The notes under the pieces were generated by a model. That model was not told the DNA's origin. It searched no databases and was given only the letters and a program-made list of their open reading frames with translations. A stretch of 64,000 nt of DNA from Bacteroides sp. (GTDB taxonomy: Bacteria; Bacteroidota; Bacteroidia; Bacteroidales; Muribaculaceae). How positions within the stretch are numbered: the stretch's first letter is position 1; every line of letters begins with the position of its first letter. Positions 40,429 to 50,546 of this stretch are shown here, in pieces. The DNA lies in the NCBI GenBank assembly GCA_014801815.1, contig JAAVDM010000039.1:1-64000 (forward strand). Direction: 5' to 3'. Both the position numbers and the translations under genes were made by a program.

Positions 40429-40600
40429 CAGACACAAGTCATAACGATCTATTTAATTACGCGAACAGTTCATAGCGGTGTTTCAGCAATACGTCGGCGA
40501 GAAAACCGGGTATACTCCTCTTCAAATATTTTTTGGAACTTACTCTTAAATGAATTGAAACAACATATAATTTGATGAGTTGGGTTTTAGTTTTAAGAGC

Positions 40601-40690
40601 GTGAGGCTGTTTCAAAATGAACTGACCCCTAAAAGTTAGACAAAAAACTTTTAGAGATCAGTTTAAAACATTAATTACGACACAGCCTCA
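40601..40690. repeat. Imperfect inverted-repeat element (MITE/IS-end-like)
   Basis: gtgaggctgt...acagcctcat outer arms; inner aactgacccctaaaagtt / aacttttagagatcagtt. Confidence 0.55.
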
Positions 40691-40823
40691 TGCTTGTCAT
40701 GTACATGGGGAGAAAATTTCCCGTAACCATTGCTGAATTGCTCGTTGGGTTCCGTATCGGCTTTCATATTACCGGCGAGTTTATTAGTCGTCCTGATGAC
40801 GGATGAATTTTATCAGACGTTTC

Positions 40824-42260
40824 TTATTTCTTCTCTTTGAGGAAGTGGGCGTAGCGGCGTTTGGCATTGTCAGTCAACTGTCCGTGTGTCGCAGCTTTGG
40901 CGTACCATTCCATCGCTTTGCGTGGATTGTGTTCTACACCGCGACCTTCGAAGTACATATCGCCTAAGGCACACTCTGCAGGAGCGTAACCCATCTCGGC
41001 TGAATGTTCCAGATATTCTATGGCACGCGACATGGATTTCTCTGTGCCGCGTCCGTTTTCGCAGAAGGTAGCCATAAGATACATGGCGTGTGCATTGGTG
41101 TGTGCTGCCTGCTCGATGAGGTGTACTCCCTTCTTTAAGTCATGACGCGGATAGTCCGGATTGGTAAGGATTAGCCCGGTCATAATCTGTCCGTCGATGA
41201 TACCGGCTTTTTCTACAGTCTTGAAGTCATTGAGAGCTTTGGTAAAATCTTTCTGTTTATATGCTTGTATACCGTTCAGATAAGTGGCGAAAGGGGAATG
41301 GGGAATAGAGTCGAGAAGCTGTTTGAATGGTTTGGCATATCCGTTGCCGGTTGCCTGAGTGTACCAGGTCAGGGCCTGCTGGTAATTTACAGGTGTCCCT
41401 ATGCCCTGACGATAGCAGTTAGCGAGTATCCACTGTGCCTTAGGGAGTTTTTTAACGGCCGCCTTGAGGTACCATTTTACTGCCTGCTCCGGACTTCTGG
41501 ACAGGCCGTCGCCGGTCATGTAACAGGTACCGGCCTGATACATGGCTTCCGGAAGACCTTTGTAGGCTGCCTGCAGTATATAGTCGGCGCCGAGGTCTCT
41601 GTCACGTGTCACACCGGTACCGTTCAGCAGCATAATGCCGTAGTAGTAAGCACAGTCGGAATTGCCGTTTTCGGCACCTTGTCTGAACCATACCGCCGCT
41701 TTATCGGGTTGCCGGGTTTTGAGGTAGGTCATAGCAAGTTCACGTTGTGCCTCTACACTGCGACCGGCAGCCGCGATGTTAAGGAAAGGAATGGCTTTGA
41801 TGCTGTCGCGGTCCACACCTATACCGTTCTGATAGCATGAGGCAAGGAGCATATTGCTGAACAGATTGCCTTTCTTGGCCTGTTCCATGCTGTGTAATAC
41901 GAGGGATTTATTACCACGTTGTATTGAAGTCTGATATAACTGAATCGCTTTCAATGAGTCGGCAGTGACACCGCGTCCGTACTGATAGCATGTGCCTGCG
42001 TACTCCAGACCCTGTGCATTACCTTGTGCGGCCGATTTAAGCCACCATTTCAGTGCTTCCTTAAAATCACGCGGTCTGTTGCGTCCCGTGTAGTACCATA
42101 GGCCGACTTCATTTTGTGCTGCCGCGTTACCATTCTGTGCAAGAGTAAATATGGCATTTATGGTGTCGTTGGTCTGAGACGGCTTCTTCTGTGCCTTTAC
42201 GACCGAGGGTGCAAGAATCATGAGCAGAATTGCTACGGATATTTTTATCAGTTGTGGCAT
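40824..42260 (-). CDS. Sel1-repeat (TPR-like) secreted protein
   Basis: Repeated AxxWYxKAAxxGxxxAxxxLGxxYxxGxG units; signal peptide. Confidence 0.92.
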   Translation of the reverse strand: MPQLIKISVAILLMILAPSVVKAQKKPSQTNDTINAIFTLAQNGNAAAQNEVGLWYYTGRNRPRDFKEALKWWLKSAAQGNAQGLEYAGTCYQYGRGVTADSLKAIQLYQTSIQRGNKSLVLHSMEQAKKGNLFSNMLLASCYQNGIGVDRDSIKAIPFLNIAAAGRSVEAQRELAMTYLKTRQPDKAAVWFRQGAENGNSDCAYYYGIMLLNGTGVTRDRDLGADYILQAAYKGLPEAMYQAGTCYMTGDGLSRSPEQAVKWYLKAAVKKLPKAQWILANCYRQGIGTPVNYQQALTWYTQATGNGYAKPFKQLLDSIPHSPFATYLNGIQAYKQKDFTKALNDFKTVEKAGIIDGQIMTGLILTNPDYPRHDLKKGVHLIEQAAHTNAHAMYLMATFCENGRGTEKSMSRAIEYLEHSAEMGYAPAECALGDMYFEGRGVEHNPRKAMEWYAKAATHGQLTDNAKRRYAHFLKEKK

Positions 42261-42373
42261 TGTTTTGGATATTCGTTGATGTTTCTGATTTACTTTACAG
42301 GATTCGGCTGCGGCAGTCGGTGTCCCTACTTTCCATCTGCTTCTCTTTAGCTGTCATAGACGATGACATTCCT

Positions 42374-42395
42374 ATAATTTATGCAAAGTTAGTTA
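42374..42395 (-). promoter_or_regulatory. Promoter element (taactaactttgcataaattat) for the Sel1 gene
   Basis: Exact inverted copy of 42508-42529; contains TAACTTTG. Confidence 0.65.
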
Positions 42396-42507
42396 CTCGG
42401 CTGAAAATGTGCAAGCGTACATTCAGAAACCGATTGGTCTACCGTGTGGTGTCAGCTGCTGAACCCGGGTATAATATACATAACAATCAGGTAGGTTATA
42501 GGAAATT

Positions 42508-42529
42508 TAACTAACTTTGCATAAATTAT
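42508..42529 (+). promoter_or_regulatory. Promoter element (taactaactttgcataaattat) for the 42578 gene
   Basis: Exact inverted copy of 42374-42395; contains TAACTTTG. Confidence 0.65.
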
Positions 42530-42577
42530 GAGCATCGCTGCTGATGACATATTCACTTTTTCTCTTACTTAACTCCT

Positions 42578-43687
42578 ATGTCTTCACAAACTACGTTCTG
42601 GAATATTGACCGGATAATGAAACTGATTATCGGTCTGGCAATAACAGTGGCTGTCGTGTTCCTGCTGCAATATCTCCGTAAAGCATTACTTCCGTTCTTC
42701 GTGGCATGTTTTATAGCCTATATGCTTCAGCCTTTGGTGGAATTTAACCGTAAATGGACTCACGAGAAGGGTAGAGTGTTTTCTTCGATTCTGACTGTCA
42801 TCGAGGTTCTTGTGGTTCTGGGCGGAGTCGTCTATCTTTTTCTGCCTCATGTCATTGCCGAACTTGATGATTTGGGTACGATACTGCATGATGTGAATAC
42901 CGGCAAAAAAACGTTGCCGCCTGAGTTTGCCAGTATAGTGGACTATGTGCAGTCTTATTTTAATCCGGATGAAGTCAAGGATTTGCTTTCCGGCCTTCAC
43001 CTTGAGTCTATCATAAGTAAGGGTACGTCGCTTTTGGGCGAGTCATTAAGTGTGATAGAGGATATACTTAGCTGGGCCATGACACTGATATATGTTCTCT
43101 TCATACTTATAGATTATCCTCAGATCAACCGGGGGTTCAAGCTGATAGTACCATATAAGTATAGGGAAGATGCTATCTCTGTAGTACGTGATGTGCAGGA
43201 TAACATGAACCGTTATTTCCGGGGACAGGGCTGTGTGGCACTCTGTGCGATGGTGTTCTATTGTATAGGTTTCTCAATAATAGGCTTGCCGCTAGCCATA
43301 CCGTTGGGTATTCTGGTCGGGGTACTTTACATGATACCTTATTTCCAGTATATCACACTTATTCCGGTAGCTCTTATCTGTCTGATATATTCTCTTGGCG
43401 GTACCGAGACATTTACAGGTCTTTTCGGCAAGTCGCTGCTTGTGTATCTCATAAGTCAGTCAATCTGTGATTATGTCATAACGCCTCATATAATGGGTCG
43501 GGAGATGGGTCTTAATCCCGCTGTAATATTGCTTTCTCTGTCGGTGTGGGGCAGTCTGCTCGGTATAATCGGCATGATAATAGCCTTGCCTGTCACTTCT
43601 CTCCTGATGTCATATTACGAACGCTACATATCAAATCCGAAGGGTAATATTTCTGGTGCCGCATCGGATACTGATAGTCCCGAGTGA
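42578..43687 (+). CDS. AI-2E family transporter (PerM-like)
   Basis: Hydrophobic; LRKALLPFFVACFIAYMLQPLVEF; VGVLYMIPYFQYITLIP; ITPHIMGREMGLNPAVILLSLSVWGSLLGIIGMIIALP. Confidence 0.9.
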   Translation: MSSQTTFWNIDRIMKLIIGLAITVAVVFLLQYLRKALLPFFVACFIAYMLQPLVEFNRKWTHEKGRVFSSILTVIEVLVVLGGVVYLFLPHVIAELDDLGTILHDVNTGKKTLPPEFASIVDYVQSYFNPDEVKDLLSGLHLESIISKGTSLLGESLSVIEDILSWAMTLIYVLFILIDYPQINRGFKLIVPYKYREDAISVVRDVQDNMNRYFRGQGCVALCAMVFYCIGFSIIGLPLAIPLGILVGVLYMIPYFQYITLIPVALICLIYSLGGTETFTGLFGKSLLVYLISQSICDYVITPHIMGREMGLNPAVILLSLSVWGSLLGIIGMIIALPVTSLLMSYYERYISNPKGNISGAASDTDSPE

Positions 43688-43831
43688 AAGTATATTCTCT
43701 TATGTAAGTAATACGCAAGGTGATAATTGTGCGAAAAGTGTACAAAAAGGAAAATATTTTTGAAAAATAATTCCGAAATGAAACTATTGTCCTACTGAAG
43801 GTGTTTATACTAAATAACTTTATTCAATACC

Positions 43832-44581
43832 ATGAAAGTAGGACTCTTCATACCTTGCTATGTAGATGCCGTATTTCCGGAAGTGGGAATGGCATCTTAC
43901 AGGCTTCTGCGTCATCTCGGTCTCGATGTGACTTATCCGAAAGGACAGACCTGCTGTGGCCAGCCTATGGCAAACGCCGGGTTTGCAAAAGACGCCACAA
44001 ACCTTGCTTCGAAATATGAGTCGATGTTTGAGGGCTTTGACTATGTTGTGGCGCCCTCAGTGTCATGTACGGCATTCATACGCCTTCAGTATCCTAACAT
44101 ACTCAAGGATGCCAACCATAAATGTAAGATAGCTTCACGCACAATGGATCTTGTTGAGTTCTTACATGATGTGGTTAAGATAAAAGGGCCGTTAGGTAAA
44201 TTCCCTCATAAGGTGAGTCTTCACAACTCATGTCACGGTGTGAGGGAACTTCATCTTTCCTCACCTTCGGAGATGGTAGTTCCGAGATTCAACAAAATAA
44301 AAGATCTTCTGAATCTTATGGAGGGTATAGAGGTGGTGGAACCGGAAAGAGAGGACGAGTGCTGCGGATTCGGGGGAATGTTCAGTGTTGAGGAAGTAGC
44401 TGTCAGTAAGCAGATGGGTGAACAGAAGCTGATGCGACATACTGCTACGGGGGCTGAATATATCACCGGAGCTGACTGTTCGTGTCTGATGCATATGGCG
44501 GGAATAAACGCCAAAGAGATGAAATATCCGGCAATAAAATTTCTTCATGTGGCGGAAATTCTTGCAGCAGGACTCAAATAA
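43832..44581 (+). CDS. lutA: Lactate utilization protein A (Fe-S oxidoreductase)
   Basis: GLFIPCYVDAVFPEVGMA, CCGQPMANAG, HNSCHGVREL, ECCGFGGMFSV. Confidence 0.95.
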   Translation: MKVGLFIPCYVDAVFPEVGMASYRLLRHLGLDVTYPKGQTCCGQPMANAGFAKDATNLASKYESMFEGFDYVVAPSVSCTAFIRLQYPNILKDANHKCKIASRTMDLVEFLHDVVKIKGPLGKFPHKVSLHNSCHGVRELHLSSPSEMVVPRFNKIKDLLNLMEGIEVVEPEREDECCGFGGMFSVEEVAVSKQMGEQKLMRHTATGAEYITGADCSCLMHMAGINAKEMKYPAIKFLHVAEILAAGLK

Positions 44582-44644
44582 AAACTCCTGAAAATACGTC
44601 ACCTTATCTTAAAAGGCTGAATTCTAATCTTAAAATCTGCTATT

Positions 44645-46018
44645 ATGAGTACTTCACACAGCATAGCCGCCAAAAAATTCTTAGAGAATCAGAAATATGT
44701 CATGTGGCATGATAATACGTTCTGGGGAGTGAGGGCCAAGAGAGACAAAATGGCTTTCGAACTTCCGGAATGGGAACGACTGCGCGATAAGGCTTCTGAA
44801 ATAAAAAAACACACTCTTACCAATATTGACAGATATCTGGAAATGTTTTCAGAGGCTGCCGAAAAGAACGGGGTAGAGGTACATTGGGCCAAAGATGCGG
44901 AAGAGTTTAACGAGATAGTATTTAACATTCTTAAGTCTCACAATGCTAAAAAGCTTGTGAAGTCGAAATCCATGCTCACCGAGGAGTGCCGTATGAATCC
45001 GTATCTGGAGGAACGCGGAATAGAAGTGGTGGAGACGGATCTCGGTGAGCGTATTCTTCAGCTCGACAATCAGGCGCCGAGCCATATCGTTATGCCTGCT
45101 ACTCACCTGAGTCATGATGATGTAGGGGAGATATTCGAAAGGGAACTGCACACGGAGAAAGGCAACCATGAGCCTACATACCTTACATATATGGCACGTC
45201 TCAGCCTGCGTGATGAGTTTCTGACTGCTGATGCCGGTATGACGGGAGCAAATTTCGGTATAGCAGCTACGGGCGATATTGTGGTCTGTACCAATGAGGG
45301 TAATGCCGATATGTCCACCTCTGTGCCTAAACTTCAGATTGCTGCCATAGGACTCGAAAAAATCATACCTGATTATGAGGCTTTGTCTGTGTTTGTAAGA
45401 CTTCTGGCACGCTCGGCTACGGGACAGCCGTCAACTGTGTACACAAGCCATTTCAGAAAGGCACGGCCGGGAGCCGATAAAATGCACATTGTGATTGTGG
45501 ATAACGGCCGAAGTCAATGGCTGGGTGACTCTCAGCATTGGGAAAGTCTGAAGTGTATAAGGTGCGGAGCGTGTATGAATACATGTCCGGTCTACCGATG
45601 GTCGGGCGGATATTCCTACAGCTATTTTATTCCCGGTCCGATAGGTATCAATCTCGGTATGCTGCGTAATCCTAAGGAGTATTCAGGTAATGTGAGTGCA
45701 TGTACTCTGTGCCTGAGCTGTCAGTGCGTATGTCCGGCGAAGGTTGATTTAGGCACACAGATTTACAAGTGGCGTCAGGTGCTTGACAGCTATGGTGTGG
45801 CAAACAAGGAGAAAAAGATGATGGTTAAGGGTATGGATATGGTATTTGACCATTTGGCTATCTATAATGCTGCCACTGCGTGTGCCCATTTCCTCAATGG
45901 TATGGGCCCCCTTGTCAACAATGGACTTAATCCGTGGGCATACGCTCACAAGATGATGAAATTCCCGAAAAAGCCTTTCCATAAGCAATTTGAGGATATG
46001 GAAAAGAATGATAAATAA
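44645..46018 (+). CDS. lutB: Lactate utilization protein B (Fe-S)
   Basis: KSMLTEE, CIRCGACMNTCPVYRW, CTLCLSCQCVCPAKVDLG. Confidence 0.95.
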   Translation: MSTSHSIAAKKFLENQKYVMWHDNTFWGVRAKRDKMAFELPEWERLRDKASEIKKHTLTNIDRYLEMFSEAAEKNGVEVHWAKDAEEFNEIVFNILKSHNAKKLVKSKSMLTEECRMNPYLEERGIEVVETDLGERILQLDNQAPSHIVMPATHLSHDDVGEIFERELHTEKGNHEPTYLTYMARLSLRDEFLTADAGMTGANFGIAATGDIVVCTNEGNADMSTSVPKLQIAAIGLEKIIPDYEALSVFVRLLARSATGQPSTVYTSHFRKARPGADKMHIVIVDNGRSQWLGDSQHWESLKCIRCGACMNTCPVYRWSGGYSYSYFIPGPIGINLGMLRNPKEYSGNVSACTLCLSCQCVCPAKVDLGTQIYKWRQVLDSYGVANKEKKMMVKGMDMVFDHLAIYNAATACAHFLNGMGPLVNNGLNPWAYAHKMMKFPKKPFHKQFEDMEKNDK

Positions 46019-46044
46019 TGCCCGAAGTCAAAATGAATTAAGTT

Positions 46045-46632
46045 ATGAGCACAAAGAAAGATATAATAGACAGATGCAGGGCTAATATCAGAGAACGTCT
46101 GGTGCGTCCGACCCTGGCAGATCTTAATCCGACTGTGTATGACAATCCTCTTGAGAAATTCATCTCGCAGGCTCAGGTGATGGGTTGCAAGGTGGAAAGA
46201 GCGAAGTCAACAGATGAGGTTGATGCTATTATAAAGAAGGTTTATCCCGATGCAAAGATAGTGGCGAGCAGTCTGCCTTATGTGAGGTGCGCGAGTCTGA
46301 ATCCTGACACAGTGCCTGATGCTCAGGCGCTGAACGGAGTGGACGTAGGTGTGATAAGGGCGGAATTCGGTGTCGCCGAGAACGGCAGCGTCTGGGTTAT
46401 GCAGAATATGAAGGAGCGCGATGTATGCTTTATTTCTGAGAATCTTGTAGCTGTTATGCCTGAGAATGTTGTCAGTAACATGCACGAGGCTTACGGTGAG
46501 GTGAGTTTCAACGATTACGGCTATGGAGTGTTCATTGCCGGTCCTTCAAAAACTGCTGACATCGCTCAGGTGCTTGTTCTTGGTGCTCAGGCGGCACGTA
46601 GCATGACCCTTATCATTATCCCGAATCTTTAA
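46045..46632 (+). CDS. lutC: Lactate utilization protein C (LUD domain)
   Basis: GVIRAEFGVAENGSVWVMQN; position downstream of lutB. Confidence 0.92.
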   Translation: MSTKKDIIDRCRANIRERLVRPTLADLNPTVYDNPLEKFISQAQVMGCKVERAKSTDEVDAIIKKVYPDAKIVASSLPYVRCASLNPDTVPDAQALNGVDVGVIRAEFGVAENGSVWVMQNMKERDVCFISENLVAVMPENVVSNMHEAYGEVSFNDYGYGVFIAGPSKTADIAQVLVLGAQAARSMTLIIIPNL

Positions 46633-46650
46633 CCCCGTAATCCTGATATC

Positions 46651-48234
46651 ATGAACACCCTTATATCCTTGCTTCCTGTAATCATACTTTTTGTATTGAT
46701 GCTCGGTCTGAAAGTTACAGGCTGGAAGAGTGCCCTTCTGACATTTATTATCACGGCTGCTTTGGCACTGTGGGTCGCTCCGATGATTGGAATTATACCC
46801 GATAGATTCGCGGGTGAGTCGGTCTACGGTCTGGTGTGGTGGAGTATTGCAGAGGGTATGCTGAAGGCGATTTTTCCGATTCTTATTATCATTCTTATGG
46901 CTATCTACAGCTATAATGTGATTGTAGAGTCGAAAGCTATTGAAGTCATCAAAAAGCAGTTTACGGCCCTTACCAATGATAAAGGTGTGTTGGTGCTGAT
47001 GATGGTATGGGGATTCGGCGGTTTGCTTGAAGGTATGGCCGGTTTCGGAACGGCAGTTGCCATTCCGGCCGCTATATTGATAGGATTGGGCTTCAAACCG
47101 ATGTTCTCGGCGTTGGTGGCACTGCTTGGTAACACTGTGGCAACCGGCTTCGGTGCGGTCGGAGTGCCTGTCACAACTCTGTGTAATGAGATCTCGGCCG
47201 GAGGCAGCGCGTCGGTACAGACACTGTGCGAGGTGTCGACTTTCTCTGTGATTCAGCTTTCCCCGCTTTTTATTCTGATACCCTTCGTCATATTGATGCT
47301 GACCGACAAGAAGGCATGGGTGAAAAACCTTTGTGTGGCTGTATGGGTAGGAGGTGTGTCATTGGCCGTACAGCTGGTGTGCGCTACATTCTTGGGTGCT
47401 GAGACACCAGCTATTTTAGGTTCTATAGCCGCTATCCTTGCCATTATAGTCTACGACCGTCTATTCCTTCCACGTAAGAAAAAATCAGAAAAGACAGATA
47501 AATTTACTGTCAGCGAGACATTGCGGGCTTGGAGTGTGTACCTGTTTATACTTGTGTTTATTATTGTAGGCGGTGCATTGTGTCCGCCTGTCAATAATTT
47601 TCTCAAGTCGCATTTAGTTACGGTATTGCCTTTGCCGGTAATCGGTTCTACATTCAAGTTCGGTTGGCTGAGCAATGCAGGTCTGATGCTCTTCCTCGGC
47701 AGTGTTCTCGGCGGACTGGTGCAGGGCCTCAGCTGGCGACAACTTACAGTCGTCATGTCACGCACGATAGTCAATCTGCGTTTTACGGTCATTACCATCA
47801 TATCACTTATATCTCTTGCTTCGATAATGAATTATAGCGGTATGATTGCGGCCATCGCTGTTGGATTAGTTAAGGTCTCAGGAAGTTTCTATCCTTTCTT
47901 TGCTCCGCTTATCGGCGCCATAGGTACATTTGTGACTGGCAGCGATACGTCATCAAACATATTGTTCGGCAAGCTTCAGGCAAACGTAGCCGGTCAGCTC
48001 GGAATGACCGGCACAACTTCGGTATGCGGCTTCACCGGCTCGGAAGCCGATTGGCTTGCTGCTTCCAACACAGTAGGTGCCACCGGCGGAAAGATGATTT
48101 CTCCTCAGAGCATAGCCATTGCTACGGCAGCCTGCGATATGAAAGGTAAAGATGACGCCATCATGCTGAAAGCCATTCCTTATGCCCTCGCCTATATCAT
48201 TATCTGCGGCATAATTGTATATTTAGGCTGCTGA
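46651..48234 (+). CDS. L-lactate permease
   Basis: GGLLEGMAGFGTAVAIPAAILIGLGF; TGSDTSSNILFGKLQ; multi-TM; downstream of lutABC. Confidence 0.93.
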   Translation: MNTLISLLPVIILFVLMLGLKVTGWKSALLTFIITAALALWVAPMIGIIPDRFAGESVYGLVWWSIAEGMLKAIFPILIIILMAIYSYNVIVESKAIEVIKKQFTALTNDKGVLVLMMVWGFGGLLEGMAGFGTAVAIPAAILIGLGFKPMFSALVALLGNTVATGFGAVGVPVTTLCNEISAGGSASVQTLCEVSTFSVIQLSPLFILIPFVILMLTDKKAWVKNLCVAVWVGGVSLAVQLVCATFLGAETPAILGSIAAILAIIVYDRLFLPRKKKSEKTDKFTVSETLRAWSVYLFILVFIIVGGALCPPVNNFLKSHLVTVLPLPVIGSTFKFGWLSNAGLMLFLGSVLGGLVQGLSWRQLTVVMSRTIVNLRFTVITIISLISLASIMNYSGMIAAIAVGLVKVSGSFYPFFAPLIGAIGTFVTGSDTSSNILFGKLQANVAGQLGMTGTTSVCGFTGSEADWLAASNTVGATGGKMISPQSIAIATAACDMKGKDDAIMLKAIPYALAYIIICGIIVYLGC

Positions 48235-48364
48235 TGTGAATTACATTAATCAGTCTAATAGCGTAAAGATATATTTATAAAGATATATTTATTATGACTG
48301 TTGTAGATTGAGATATGAACAATTTTAATGTACCCTCGGCAGTTCTATAATAGATGCAATAAAA

Positions 48365-48399
48365 AGAGAGAGGTAAAACGTTACGTTTTACCTCTCTCT
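48365..48399. terminator. Bidirectional hairpin agagagaggtaaaacgttacgttttacctctctct
   Basis: 16-bp perfect arms between convergent genes. Confidence 0.88.
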
Positions 48400-48431
48400 G
48401 CCGTTAGTGGTATTTGCTGGAGGTATAGGCG

Positions 48432-49514
48432 TCAATCATTAGTTCCGAAAGTATTTGCAGGCTTTGTTACGAGGGTATCTGCTATGTCTGTTATTAGTCC
48501 GTGTAGCTGAAGGGGAGTTGTGAATTTTTCAGGAATTGCATTGTAGCCGACTATGGCACCGATGATATTGCCGGCAACCGCACCGGTCGAATCGCTGTCG
48601 CCTCCATGATTCACGGCACATACCAGACAGGCGCTGAAATCATCTATGTGGCGTGATACGCTGAAAATGGCAATTGCCAATGTTTCTTCAGCCACCCAAC
48701 CTCCGCCAAGTTCGGTTTCGATTATTTCCCAGTCAGACATTTCGCTGTTTACAAGACTTACAGCAGTATGGATAAGGTCAAGAAATTCCTCCATATCCGG
48801 CGCTGAATCTCCGTAGAGATTGCTTATAACGTCTAATGACTTATCAATAATCGTCTTGAAAGTGTCTTTATCAACATGTTCGGTCAGTACACATTGTTGT
48901 ACAATTACTGCAAGAACCGCCGCCGAATAAGTACTCAGCGGATGCAAGTGGGTAAGTTCTGCCGCGTTGCCTGCTATACGTGCTATTTCCTGAAGTGTCC
49001 AACCGTGTGTAGCACCGAAAAGTCCTATTGGTGCCACTCTCATGATACCTCCGCATCCCTTACTGTAGTTATGAGGTTCCTTGCCTCTACATATTGAGAG
49101 TAAAGCAGAGATACATGTGTTGCCGGGGGCACGTCTCTGATTAAGTTCTTCAATTTCGCTCAGCGCCGACTTATAACCAGCTTTTACTTGCCTGCCAGTC
49201 TGATGTCCGAACCATATCAGATAGGCTTCGCGAATAGTAGGTATAATTGCCGCACCGCTTTTCTCTGCCTTCAACAGTGCTTCGGAGGTATAGAGTGTCA
49301 TCTGTGTGTCATCTGAAAACAACGCTTTACCAGCTTCCTTCGGTTTACTCAGCCACGTATAGCTTACGTCATATTCCTGTACGCCACCTTCACCATAACG
49401 AGTCCTTATCTCCTCAAAAGAGTAGATAAACTCAATCGGATAGCCTAACGCATCTCCGCACGCTCCACCCACCAGCGACCCTCTTACCTTGTCCTGTAGT
49501 TCCTTGTATGCCAT
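48432..49514 (-). CDS. ADP-ribosylglycohydrolase family protein
   Basis: GSLVGGACGDALGYPIEF, FSDDTQMTLYTSEALL, HGGDSDSTGAVAGNIIGAIVGY. Confidence 0.95.
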   Translation of the reverse strand: MAYKELQDKVRGSLVGGACGDALGYPIEFIYSFEEIRTRYGEGGVQEYDVSYTWLSKPKEAGKALFSDDTQMTLYTSEALLKAEKSGAAIIPTIREAYLIWFGHQTGRQVKAGYKSALSEIEELNQRRAPGNTCISALLSICRGKEPHNYSKGCGGIMRVAPIGLFGATHGWTLQEIARIAGNAAELTHLHPLSTYSAAVLAVIVQQCVLTEHVDKDTFKTIIDKSLDVISNLYGDSAPDMEEFLDLIHTAVSLVNSEMSDWEIIETELGGGWVAEETLAIAIFSVSRHIDDFSACLVCAVNHGGDSDSTGAVAGNIIGAIVGYNAIPEKFTTPLQLHGLITDIADTLVTKPANTFGTND

Positions 49515-49757
49515 TTTTATGAATTTTATAACGTATTTGTGACTTTTATAAGCATAGATTTCTATTTCTTCTACTTATCATCTATATAATGATAGCGGAT
49601 ATATGATAATAGAGGAGAAAAATGCTTGAATATATCACTCTTTATAGTTAGATAAAATTAAACTGACCTGAAATTAAAATAGTAGTTTTTCAAGCCAGTT
49701 TCAATATGTAGTATGTTTTATTTTACTGAGGACTTGGATAGTATTTAATTTAGTCTA

Positions 49758-50546
49758 TTAGAGATATTTCTGTTTAAACCATTTGATTAAAGAAGTATAG
49801 TTAATTCTTTTAGATTTTGTTTTTCGGGATAGAGTAATTATAGTAATGTCATCATCGCTCCCTTGTTTAATTGCTAAATTCATTAATTCTTTAGAAAGAT
49901 TAGCAATATTGGTATTAGTAGATATTTGCTTACAAATATCTTTTTCTCTACAATATCCTGATAGTCCGTCACTACAGAGTATTATTATGTCTGTTGTCTT
50001 CCATATAGTTGAAGTAAACTCTGGTCGACATGTTTCGTCTCCTCCACCTACATAGCGTGTTATAAGATTATTGTCCTGATGAGTATAAGATTCTTCTACA
50101 GTAATTTCTTTTCTATCTATTAATTCCTGTACATAAGAGTGATCTTTTGTAAGAGATTGCAACTTACCTTTACTATAAACAAAACATCTGCTGTCTCCAC
50201 ACCAAGCCAAATATATATTATTTCTATTATGTATTAACAGAAGCACTGTAGTTCCCATACCAAAACAATCGGGATTATATCCGATAAAATGGAGTATGGC
50301 TCTATCAGCGGCAGCTATTGCTTTAAACATTAATTCTTTCGCTTCCATTTCTGATAAATTGTCTGACAGATTTATCTTCAGTGTATCTAAGATAGTTTCT
50401 ACTGCTATTTTTGAAGCGATATCTCCGTTACATTCGCCTCCCATACCGTCGGCGATAATTATATAATTATCACCGACGCTATAGTTGTCTTCTGTTTTTT
50501 TGTGATAAAAACTCTTTGTAGTTGCTAAATATGTTAGATAGCTCAT
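49758..50546 (-). CDS. PP2C-family Ser/Thr phosphatase
   Basis: IIADGMGGECNGDIAS, LAWCGDSRCFVY, ILCSDGLSGY, GSDDDITIITLS. Confidence 0.93.
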   Translation of the reverse strand: MSYLTYLATTKSFYHKKTEDNYSVGDNYIIIADGMGGECNGDIASKIAVETILDTLKINLSDNLSEMEAKELMFKAIAAADRAILHFIGYNPDCFGMGTTVLLLIHNRNNIYLAWCGDSRCFVYSKGKLQSLTKDHSYVQELIDRKEITVEESYTHQDNNLITRYVGGGDETCRPEFTSTIWKTTDIIILCSDGLSGYCREKDICKQISTNTNIANLSKELMNLAIKQGSDDDITIITLSRKTKSKRINYTSLIKWFKQKYL

